Below are positions 55,023-64,000 of a stretch of DNA of 64,000 nucleotides, one piece after another. How positions within the stretch are numbered: the first letter of the stretch is position 1; each line of letters starts with the position of its first letter. The translations under genes were made by a program, and so were the position numbers. Origin of the DNA: Armigeres subalbatus. Lineage: Eukaryota; Arthropoda; Insecta; Diptera; Culicidae. The notes below the pieces were generated by a model that saw only the letters and a program-made list of their open reading frames with translations, searched no databases and was not told where the DNA came from. The DNA is taken from assembly GCF_024139115.2 (NCBI RefSeq), contig NC_085139.1:254234067-254298066 (forward strand). Direction: 5' to 3'.

Positions 55023-55982
55023 AAAAATCATGGTGACACCTGTTCCAGAACAGGCCAACAATAGGTTTCTTTGAATTGACCTCTTGGGATCCGGCCCCAA
55101 AATGGCCAGTTCAATACTTCCGCTCCATATTAGCAATATGGGTATCAAACTTGAGCATTTTGCAAGACAAGTGGAACTATGGTATTCGGATATGATGCTG
55201 GGGAAATTGTCCACCCTGTGGTCAGTTTCGAGGCTCTTGAGAAGCATCAAAATCGGCCATTTTCGAAATGTCACAAACTATGGCAATATGGGTATTGGGT
55301 ATCAAGATTCAGCATTTTGCAAGACAATGTTATCCGGATATGATTCTGGGGATATTGGCATGAAGGCAGTTCCGTGGTCCTTCGAGGAGCTTCCGGAGGC
55401 ATCAAAGTTGGGCATTTTCAAAATACTACAAACTATAGCATTATGGGTATCAAGCATCAACGTTTTGCAAAACAAGTGGAATTGTGACATACAAATATCT
55501 TTCTGGGGATATTGGCCACACTAAGAGAGTCCGAAATGGGTATCAATCAGACCTCAGTGTGGTATTTTGAAAATGGCCGATTTTGATGCTTCCTGAAGCG
55601 CCTTTTAGAGCCTCGGAACTTACTTCAGAATGACCAGTATCCCCAGAAACTTATCCGAAAGTCATAATTCGACTTATCTTGCAAGGTGCTGAAGTTTGAT
55701 ACCCATATTGCCAACGTTTATGATATTTCGAGAATGGCCGATTTTAATGCTTCCGGAGTCTTCCTCAAGGGCCTCGGAACTGACCCCAGGGTGGCTAATG
55801 TCCCCAGAATCATATCCGGACAACATAATTCTACTTGTCTTGCAAAACGCTGAAGTTTGATACCCATGTTGCTAATATGGAGGGAAAATATTGAACTGCC
55901 CTTTTTAAGGCCGGTTCCTAAAGAGTCACTTCAAAGAGACCTGTTGTTGGCCGTTTCTGGAACAGGTGTCACCATGATTTTT
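55023..55982. mobile_element. 960-bp fold-back element
   Basis: Starts AAAAATCATGGTGACACC and ends with its complement. The arms match with moderate divergence for at least 300 bp (TTCCAGAACAGGCCAACA versus TTCCAGAAACGGCCAACA). The interior alternates AAGTTTGATACCCATATTGC-type blocks and TTGCAAGACAAG blocks in both orientations. It shares AAGTTTGATACCCATATTG with the 21532-23760 fold-back. No coding capacity. Confidence 0.85.
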
Positions 55983-55989
55983 GGTTCTG

Positions 55990-56033
55990 GTATAATCCCT
56001 TTATACAAATCTAACGAAATGGCATAAATAGGA
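55990..56033. repeat. Inverted partner of 34672-34718
   Basis: Reverse complement of the block at 34672, with ATAATCCCTTTATACAAATC and GAAATGGCATAAATAGG. It follows the fold-back element by 7 bp. Confidence 0.6.
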
Positions 56034-56400
56034 ACTTATATCGCCAAAAAAGGAAGTTGAGGTCAAATTGAATGCATCTGACCCAGTGACCCACAGGAAT
56101 TACTCCGAAGAAGCGGATCACATCACAAGTCCAAACATGTATTCTGATGATCCGTACGAACAGAACAGTGATAAAACCAGGCCAATACGACAAAGAATGA
56201 CGAAATGGCAGCAATAAGTTTTTTCCTTCACTCTGGCCGATACGAGTTAAATATGCATAATATACTAAAATTAAATTAATTCCATTGCCATTTACATAAA
56301 AAAATCTTGATATTTTCAGCCATAGCGCTTAGTTCATATTTTCCCGTTTTGAATGGTTTTTTGGGTGCCGACAACCGATCACCTTTTTCTAAACACCATA
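56034..56400. other. No recognisable feature
   Basis: Intergenic-looking sequence; no gene or clear repeat. Confidence 0.4.
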
Positions 56401-57640
56401 AAATTAACACCTATCAAAACTAGAACTCGTGGAGTCAGCAAACAACATCTCGCTAGCCTCGAGCTCTGTCATGGGTAGGCTACTCTTACCCACGAAAAAA
56501 TGGGGCACAAGAGGTAGCAACCACGCACCGATCACGATCCTCGTGGCGCTGGATAGTCAACCAACAGAGATCTCTCCCCACGAATCTATGCAGATTGTTG
56601 CCCCAGTCAACAGGAAATCGAACACACAAGCCACCAACTACGGTTATGGGGTTGGCTGAGATGATAGTTCGAGCAGCTAGTAACTTCATCCCTAAAACCA
56701 GCACAAACCCAAAGCAAATCGCGAGGAAGCAAAGAAAGGGCTCAAAAGAGCCAAAAAGCGATTGTCACCGGATAGCCCAGCGTTGGAAAACATCTGTTCT
56801 GAATATCAAGCTGCCAGAAATGAAAGCCGACAGACGATCAGAGAAGCCAAGGAGAAATCGTGGAAATAATTCCAGGACGGCATAAACAGCGAGCAATCGA
56901 CAACCGAAATGTGGCGGTTGTGTGTGAAATTTTTCCAGCGGAAAAGGTGACTGAAGATATCACTCTGCAATCTTTCCGGAAAAAGCCCCTCCCCCCACTC
57001 TTCCGCTAATATCATCGCTTTTCATTTGCAAGTAGAATCCGCCGGCCCAGGTAATATGGAACCTTAAGCAGAACTCTGCGACTTTATCGTAGTGGTTAAG
57101 CAAAAGTGGAAGTCCCTGCTTAAATCCAGTAAGACGTCAGAGAGAAAACTTCGATTACTTAATGAGGAGAAGAACTGTGCGTTAGGCCGGGTTGCGATAT
57201 TGCGATGACGGATGGTCGCCACCATAGCAACTCCTATGTTGCCGGCCCGAAGGATAGAAGAAATCCAGCTCCGGCCACAAGTGAAGGTGCCGAAATTTTC
57301 CGGGAGGAGAGCCTACCCTGGAGGGAGGTGAAGCAAGAAGGTGAAGGCCCAAGTGAAAAAAAACTTCAACAAAGCTTTGGAAAGGTGATGAAACGACTGG
57401 GGCCAAGAAGGAAGACGCCCGTAGAGCTGAAGGCGCATCGTTCAGAGGACGCGGCAAACCAAGAGATAGATGCGAGACAATTATCGTCAAAGCTGACGAT
57501 AGAAGCTATGCCGAAGTCATGAAGGCCATGAGATGCGAATTGAAGCTTCCTGGCTTACAGGAAGCTGATCGCAGAACCTTCGGGGTAGTTGAGCGTAAGG
57601 TGCTGCGAACAATATTCGGCGGTATTAGGGACTCGCGATA
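56401..57640 (+). pseudogene. Mosaic of decayed non-LTR ORF1 and ORF2 fragments
   Basis: Pieces in several plus frames. 56820-56925 reads TIREAKEKSW and EQSTTEMW, the linker before RT in R1/Jockey-type ORF2. 57120-57200 reads ERKLRLLNEEKNCALG and 57450-57560 reads VKADDRSYAEVMKAMR, typical of Gag-like ORF1 in the same groups. 57565-57620 reads RRTFGVVERKVLRTIFGGI, an RTE C-terminal motif. They are not collinear with one element, so this looks like several overlapping truncated insertions. No intact frame. Confidence 0.55.
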
Positions 57641-59390
57641 TAATTCGGGTTCAAGTGAAATCTACGTCACGCTTTCTATGTTCCATTTCAAGTGGCAGGA
57701 TTTGCGGATACAATAAACAACGTAAAATCAGTCACTAGATTATTCTTCATTTCCAATCATGTAATTAGATATTAAAAATTAAAAGCAAAGTATCGGTCAA
57801 TTATTCAGAATTTTAAACATGATTAAAATAGCCGGATAATCGATTTTAACCTATATTTATCCACGCATGTATTTGTGTAACATGGGCAAACAACAGGAGT
57901 CAAATGAAATTATATGAATCGGAACAAACGATCTACCTGTGAATAAAAATTAAAACAACAATTAATCCCAATCAATCAATTCATCACATACGAAGCACGC
58001 ATTTCCCCTCCATGCTCCCAAAACCTTGCTGCTCCATGCTGCGAAGCCTTGGTGAACGTGATGGTCTCGATGGTCATTGGTCTGTCATAAACCGACAACC
58101 AGCATCTCACCACCAGACTGAAATGGCACCCATTCCGGGACCAGGACCCCATGCGCGTCCACCCAGATTGCATCGCAGGCAGCACCGGAACGAAAACCGC
58201 AGATCCATGAACAGAACATGCACTCCGAGAGCCGGGTATCAACGCATCGAATCGAAACCCACCTTCAACCGAAAAGCTTGCTTTGCACTTCATTCAACGA
58301 TGATTCGACGATGATGATGATGATGATGACGGCGACGTGGCGTAGTGTGGACAGTGCGGCGGGGACCGGCAGGATGTGTAAATGAGCATAATGAGCCAGG
58401 GGTATTGAGCAGAGAACAATCAACCGAACCGCAAGCGCCGCCCTTTCGACACCGGCGCCACACAGTCCCCACTTGTGGCATCATTTTGTCAGTAGTGCTT
58501 TGAGGGTGATAGTCAAATGAATGCTTAATAATAAAGAAGAATATGATTCTGGGAAACATAGGCGAAATTTTTATTATGTTTTGAAGATCAATATATTTTT
58601 ATAACACCATCGTTAGAAAATCTAATGTTGATATCGGTGTGCTCGTTCCTATCTTTTCTAAAATAATATCTCATATCCTACACAGATCAAAGCAACTGTA
58701 ATTCCGGTTTTTCGTAGAAAACCTGTCTTTTCCAGAGAAACTAAAATTCTTTTCATATTTTACAAAATATTGGATTTCTTTTTATTTTCAAAAACAATTC
58801 TCAATTTTTCATTGAACAGTCATATTTTAGTTTTTCGGTATTTGAGGTAGTGGTCTTTCCTGGCTGCTCTGTTGTGTAGGGATATGCAAGAATCGCATAC
58901 AATATGCACAGGATGCGACAACGAATGTGCTCCCGGGAATACATTATCGAGTACATGCAGCTCCAGCGCCAGCAGCAACAGAGGCAAACACACCGGAGGT
59001 TTTGGTTTGTGCTGTTTGCACTACCGGGTATTGGTAACAATTCGAACCACTACCGATGGTAAAGTAAAGATTTATAGAACAGGATTCCATCACTCTGACG
59101 GGGAGAATATTTCAATCAGAATTGCTGTATAGCTTTTAAAGCTCTGTTGAAAGATCTGTATAAAATTGTATTCTTACTACTATTTTAACTCACTCAAATA
59201 GGTTAACAAGATTTTTCGCCAGAATTTATTTTAAATTTCTTCATATTTCGATTTGAAATTGTATAGACGAAATACGTAACACAAGGAATTAGGCAACGAA
59301 AAACCACGTCATGCAAGACGTTCAAAAAAACATTTTCGGTTCAATCATTAAAGAGTGTGGGCATCGGCGGCAATTTTTTTTTTCATTCAA
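57641..59390. other. No recognisable gene; possibly host non-coding DNA
   Basis: 57640-57960 AT-rich. 57970-58460 is GC-richer with a (GAT)n run (58300-58330) and conserved-looking character but no exon I can defend. 58550-59390 AT-rich, with a Ser/Cys-rich frame at 58872-59132 of unknown meaning. This is the longest stretch without clear transposon signal. Confidence 0.4.
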
Positions 59391-59416
59391 GTGATTGATT
59401 TTGGAGCCTCATCGGT

Positions 59417-61140
59417 ATGGATCAAACGCAGTTCCAACAGTTTTTAAATTACCAGACGCAGCTATTGACAAAGCTGATGCAGGACATGGTGGCACAGCAG
59501 TCGTCATCTTCCAGTATTCCCGTTCCTCAACCTTCGCCGTAGCCATAGAGGGCGACATGGAACAGAATATGGATTTCTTCGAGCGGAGCTGGAACGAGTA
59601 TACGAGAGCAACGGGAATGGTCGATTGGCCACTGTCGTAGCCAAGCAAATCTGTTCTCCGACCCAACTTGCTTTTTTGTTGAAAATAAGCGTTGGACACT
59701 TGCAAACAAATGGCGTGTTCACGCCTCAAGAAACGAACACTAGATGATCTTTATTTACTTTCTTTGTCCCCTTTCCCTGTCAGCCTACTGAGATTCAATT
59801 TCAAATTTCTTCTCATAAGCTTCTTTGTTTGCTGGCATTTCAATGCCTACTACGATAGAATTTCAAATTCGTTATCATTTAATTTTATTTAAATTCTATT
59901 TTATTTATCAATGTAACCAAAAACTGCAAATGCTTTTTTCAGGCTCACTTTATTCACCACAGCCACAAGGAGATAATGCAAAGTCAGTATTCTTCTATCA
60001 GTAGTCAGTGAAGCGGTCAGAAGACAATATTTCAATTTCGATCTAACAGCGGCACAACAGGCAGATCCCGCGACTGCACTGGCCGCCATAAAAGCTAGAG
60101 TCATCACAAAGCGCAACGTCATTATTGATCTGCTAGATTTTTTTCTGCTGGCCAATATTCAGTTGAATCAATCGATGATTATGTTAGTCGTCTCAAGACA
60201 CTGGCAAAAGTAGCTAAGCTTGGGGTGATCGAGGATGAACTTGTTACGTTCAAGATCGTCACATCTAATCGAAGGCCACAACTGAAGGCGAAAATGTTAT
60301 CCATGGCCGACATCACGCTAATGAAAGCCGTGGATTTATGTAGAGCAGAAGAGATCGCGACCAAACGACCAACACCCAAAGTAGGTTAACAAGGTGAGTC
60401 AAAGCAAAGCAGCAGTGAGCTTTCTCCGTTGCAAATTTTTCGGAGACCGTCACGAATTCAGCAAAGGAAGTTGCCCGCCTTAGGCAAACGCTGTCATAAG
60501 TGCAACGGAAAGAACAACTTTGGAAAAGTATGCAAGGCCAACAGGAAACGGAAACAACGGAGATCACGACGAATAAAAGAGATGAAGGACGAAAGCAGTG
60601 ACTCAAACGATGAAACTTCAGGATGCGTCGAATCTTCGGATGAATCGGACGCGGAATACGAGTTAGGAAAGATTTTCGACAACTCGGATCATAGAGGAAG
60701 TGTTCTGGCTGAAATCGATCTGAAATTCGACAATGTTTGGAAGTCCGTAACATGTGAGGTTGATACAGGCGCTAACACTAGTCTGATTGGATTTGCAAGA
60801 CTAGCAAAACTTTCTGAAATCGATCATCCTCCAATGCTGTCTTCAAAGCTACGCCTTCAAAGCTTCGGAGGAAATCCAATTAAGGTACTAGGTCTTGGAC
60901 TAGGACTACCACTTGGTCCTTCAAATAGTAGACGTCGACCATCGTCCCTTGCTATCGGCAAAAGCAGCTCGTGAATTGGGGTACGTGAAGTTCTGTAAGA
61001 CAGCCATGTTTAGCAAATCGAAGTCTATGAATACATTCGATAAACTTTTCAATATTTATCGGATTGAGGCACAGTAATATTTTCCACTATAGAGGCTAGG
61101 AAGGGGTTTTGGCATGTAATATTGGACGAAACAAGCAGTA
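59417..61140 (+). pseudogene. Decayed Ty3/gypsy gag-protease fragment (different family)
   Basis: MDQTQFQQFLNYQTQLL from 59417 and AIEGDMEQNMDFFERSWNEY (shifted frame). After a gap, AAIKARVITKRNVIID and YVSRLKTLAKVAKLG with FKIVTSNRRPQLKAKML (60080-60385). A knuckle, CHKCNGKNNFGKVC, in which the expected His is Asn (about 60492-60535). Protease EVDTGANTSLIG (about 60758-60795). A last RT scrap, EARKGFWHVILDE, lies at about 61092-61130. Most RT is missing and no LTR is seen. Distinct from the element at 45375. Confidence 0.75.
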
Positions 61141-61815
61141 GGGTAAGACGGTATAATGCGCCCCACCTGGCCAAAACGCCCCCCTTTGATTTCTAGAAAA
61201 CTATAACTAACTAAGGGTCAAAATCAGTTGGTACCTATAAATATTTGTAAAACCATCATACTATGTGAATGTGGAAGTATTTTGTATTACATAATGAAAA
61301 TAATACCAGAATACAAAAAGTGACAGTTTTGATGTAACTTTTCATGTTTGTTTGCTTAACATTCTGGAGCGACGCTAACATATTGTCCGCAAAACTTGCA
61401 CTGGAATACTCAGTTGGGCAACAAAATAACTTTTCTCATGATATAAAATTGCTTCTATCTTCAAAATTTACATTTTTCGAAAATATGTTTCACTGGTTTC
61501 ACTGGAACCAGGTCCAAAATCGTCTTTGACAGATGAAAAACCACATTCGTAAAATGAAAACCTAAAGATCATAGTTTTCTACACTGCTGTTATAATAGTT
61601 GGCTTGTTGATGTTTTTAAGAAAGCATACATGCACATGTCATTTCAATATGTTTTGTACCAAACTTTAGATCAACGAACAAAAAAATGCCTCGCACCAGT
61701 GGTCTAAATTTCAGTTCCAAATTTATGCCACTTTTCTGCTCTATTACTTTAGATCTTGTGTAGATGTTGGTCCATTTTTGCTCATCTTTGGGATAAGGTA
61801 CATTTTTAAAATATT
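61141..61815. other. Start of a GGGTAAGACGGTATAATG-type repeat, then AT-rich DNA
   Basis: 61141-61195 (GTAAGACGGTATAATGCGCC, CCAAAACGCCCCCC) resembles the ends of the TA-flanked MITE at 37343 and cuts the gypsy RT scrap. I could not find the opposite end. The remainder has no gene. Confidence 0.45.
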
Positions 61816-61819
61816 ATGT

Positions 61820-62260
61820 ACTTTAATTTAATATTCAATATTTAATATTTGATATTTAATATTTAATATTAAATATTAAATATTAAATATTTAATATTTA
61901 ATATTGAATATTAAATATTCAATATTTAATATTTAATATTTATTACTTAATATTTAATATCAAGGAAATACCTTAGGGGGGGGGGCGAAATTTAATATTT
62001 AATATTTAATATTTAATATTTAATATTTAATATTTAATATTTAATATTTAATATTTAATATTTAATATTTAATATTTAATATTTATTATTTAATATTTAA
62101 TATTTAATATTAAATATTTAATATTTAATATTGATTATTTAATATTTAATATTTAATATTTAATATTCAATATTTATTATTTAATATTTTATATTGAATA
62201 TATAATATTTAAAATTTACAATTTAATATTTAAAATTTATGATTTAACATAAAAAAACTT
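61820..62260. repeat. TTTAATA 7-bp array
   Basis: About 60 degenerate units of TTTAATA, with stretches inverted to TATTAAA (61855-61895), interrupted at 61976-61987 by a G10 tract in GGGGGGGGGGCGAAA. It fades into AAATTTAC-type variants. Confidence 0.93.
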
Positions 62261-62333
62261 ATCATTTCGCATTTATTATTGAACATTTTATATAAAAAAA
62301 ATATCTTTCTGTAGTTTTCCATCATGCTGCATT

Positions 62334-62640
62334 TCGTTTTTGGATAGTGGATTTTTTATTTTTATTTTTTTATTTCTTTATTAAAGAGGCTTGCAGCCCT
62401 AGACTGGCTCACCTCTAAATAGTGGAATTATGAGTTTCCATATACCTATAATCCAGTATTCGGTAAGTACTTTCGTTTCTTCTTCTCCGTCAATCATAAA
62501 TGGGTTATGCCGCAGTTCTCTGCCTGTCGATATCTCAGCTGTCGCTGAATTATGGGTTGTCCCCCGGTTGAGCCTCTGATACTCGTGTCACATTAGAAAA
62601 GCGCCGGCTGACAAAACTATACCTCCTGGATTCTCGTATT
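62334..62640 (-). mobile_element. 3' end of a minus-strand non-LTR element (fragment)
   Basis: A T-rich tract (62350-62385) followed by TTATTAAAGAGGCTTGCAGC and TAGACTGGCTCACCTC looks like the inverted 3' UTR and A-rich tail of a retrotransposon. Further in there is a run compatible with ORF2 C-terminal codons but no frame I can defend. 5'-truncated near 62640. Confidence 0.45.
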
Positions 62641-62805
62641 AAAATTTCAAGTGTCAATAACTGAAGAGGTACGGACAGATTGAAACGAAATCTACGCATA
62701 CAGCTGCTAATCTGTTGTTTTATTGAACAATGTTAACGAGAATGAATGTTTACAAAATTCTAAGATAAGCTTTGAGCAGAACGACCATATAGATAATCTT
62801 CTTCT

Positions 62806-63053
62806 TCTTCTTCTATATACATAAAAATGAATTTCTGTCTGTCTGAAACTTATAGACTTCGAAACTACTGAACCGATCGGCGTGAAAATTTATATGCAGA
62901 GGTTTTTGGGGTCGGGGAAGGTTCTTAAGATGGTTCGAGACCACTCCCTCCTTTAGAAAGGGGGGCTCCCATACAAATGAAACCGAAATTTCTGCATAAC
63001 TCGAGAACTCATCAATTTTAGGCGAAACGAAGTTTGTCGGGTCTGCTAGTTAA
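62806..63053 (+). mobile_element. Short non-autonomous element, TATATACATAAAAATGAATT to CTGCTAGTT
   Basis: Begins after TTCTTCTTC with ATAAAAATGAATTTCTGTCTG. Contains ACTGAACCGATCGGCGTG and GGCTCCCATACAAATGAAAC, and ends GTTTGTCGGGTCTGCTAGTT. The CTAGT end and lack of inverted termini are Helitron-like; family membership is inference. Confidence 0.5.
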
Positions 63054-63139
63054 TAATAAATCGCTTGTGCCTTGTCGAAAAAAAATGCACTACAGCAGCG
63101 GTTCTCAACCTTTCTCTTGAGAGGTACCCCTTCGCACTT

Positions 63140-63715
63140 TTGCATTAATTGAGGTACTCCCACTTGAAAGTAGTCTTCCGTGCCTCCTGAAAAATCAATT
63201 CCGGGCGCTTTGAAGGGAGAATTCCGAGCCTCTTGTACGGACCTTCTGAATCTCTTGAAAGTAGGCTTCCGTGCCTCTTGTTGAAAGGGCTTTACATATT
63301 AAAAGGATGCTTCAAAGCCTCTTGAAAGTACGCTTCCGAGCTTCTTGAAGTTAAGATTACGAGCTTCTTGAAAAAAAGGTTACGATCCTCTAGAAAAAAG
63401 ATTTCCGAGCCTTTAAAAAGAAACCTTTTGAGCTGCTTGAAAGGAGTCTTCCGAGATTTTTTAAAGGAGCCTTCTGAACCCTCACAAATAGAGGCTTCCG
63501 AGCCTCTTAAAAATAGGCTTCAGGGCCTCTTAAAAGGATGCTTCCAGGCTTCCGAACCTTTTGTAAAGAGCTTTCTGAGCCTTTTGAAAAGAACCTTCCG
63601 AATTGGAAGGAGCCTTTTGAGCTTTTTGAAAGAAGGCTTCTGAACCTTTTGAAAAGAGGCTTTCAGGCCTCCTAGCACGAGGCTTCCGGGCATCTTGAAA
63701 GGAGGCTTCCGGGCA
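63140..63715. repeat. Degenerate CCGAGCCTCTTGAAAGG minisatellite
   Basis: Roughly 18-20 units of about 30 bp with the theme CTTCCGAGCCTCTTGAAAGGAGG or its AAGATT variants. A 91-codon open frame across it is a by-product. Confidence 0.85.
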
Positions 63716-63945
63716 ATTCTTCTAGGAACTTCGCGGGGCATTCCTCTCGGAACTCTTCCTTTAATTCCTACGGGATTACTTCCAGGAAATTTTCCGGGAA
63801 TACCTCCAAACATTCAATAGCGAAATCATCCAGCATTCCAATCTGGAATTCTTTTGGCAATTACTTCAGAATATCCTTCAAGAAATCCTCTAGAAATATC
63901 TTCATGAATTTCTCCTGGAATTCGTCCAAGTATTTCCCCAGAAAG
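63716..63945. repeat. Degenerate GGAATTCCTCCAG-type minisatellite
   Basis: Units of about 24-27 bp such as GGAACTTCGCGGGGCATTCC, CAGGAAATTTTCCGGGAATAC, TGGAATTCTTTTGGC. Strongly reminiscent of the 24-bp array at 5139-6246 but far more diverged. Confidence 0.7.
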
Positions 63946-63946
63946 G

Positions 63947-64000
63947 GCCCTCCTTAGCCGTGCGGTAAGACGCGCAGCTACAAAGCAAGACCATGCTGAG
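63947..64000 (+). mobile_element. Start of a second tRNA-derived SINE (cut by window edge)
   Basis: CTCCTTAGCCGTGCGGTAAG and CTACAAAGCAAGACCATGC match the head of the SINE at 42748 with two or three differences. The B box, body and tail lie beyond the window. Confidence 0.85.

Noticed and set aside
58300..58330. GAT repeat as an acidic-protein exon
   Set aside because: Simple repeat with no supporting frame on either side.

Overview
The window is eukaryotic, transposon-dense DNA. RNase H-bearing I-like and RTE-like non-LTR retrotransposons, a tRNA-derived SINE with a GAA tail, many TA-flanked MITEs and fold-back elements together suggest a culicine mosquito, probably Aedes. That assignment is inference: no host gene here identifies the species. 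I find no intact host protein-coding gene.

Layout. 1-10254 is a satellite of the 9-bp unit TTATTTGTC, interrupted at 5139-6246 by a 24-bp GGAGGAACTTCC/GGAGGAATTCC array. 10255-12763 has no recognisable gene. 12778-19746 is a full-length I-like element on the minus strand (element A) in a perfect 14-bp target-site duplication (TSD). Its ORF2 is bracketed by the same pair of about 215-bp repeats. 20093-20478 is a 5'-truncated RTE tail in its own TSD. 20884-21204 is a copia protease remnant. 21206-23945 is a large fold-back element that has captured an RTE fragment. 24016-34655 holds two abutting copies of an unfamiliar composite element. Each has inverted TTTGGCATAA arrays outside, inverted ACCCCGAAT-type arrays inside, and a core of direct repeats of roughly 55 bp. 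The second copy contains a 3307-bp RTE element (element D, 12-bp TSD) and a 306-bp hairpin.

34720-55022 is a Russian-doll stack. A plus-strand Jockey/CR1-group element (C) is split by a minus-strand I-like element (B, 9-bp TSD). B is in turn split by a Ty3/gypsy element (45375-51917, 209-bp LTRs, CGTT TSD) and by a 506-bp MITE and a solo LTR. The gypsy element carries a 525-bp MITE. 55023-64000 has a second fold-back element, decayed non-LTR and gypsy fragments, a TTTAATA array, minisatellites and the start of a SINE.

Most notable: the gypsy element contains two short spliceosomal-type introns. The first lies exactly where reading through gives Gag alone and splicing gives Gag-protease in frame. 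If it is used, splicing rather than ribosomal frameshifting would set the Gag to Gag-Pol ratio. The gypsy copy and element D are otherwise broken mainly by single-base length changes, which raises the question of assembly errors.
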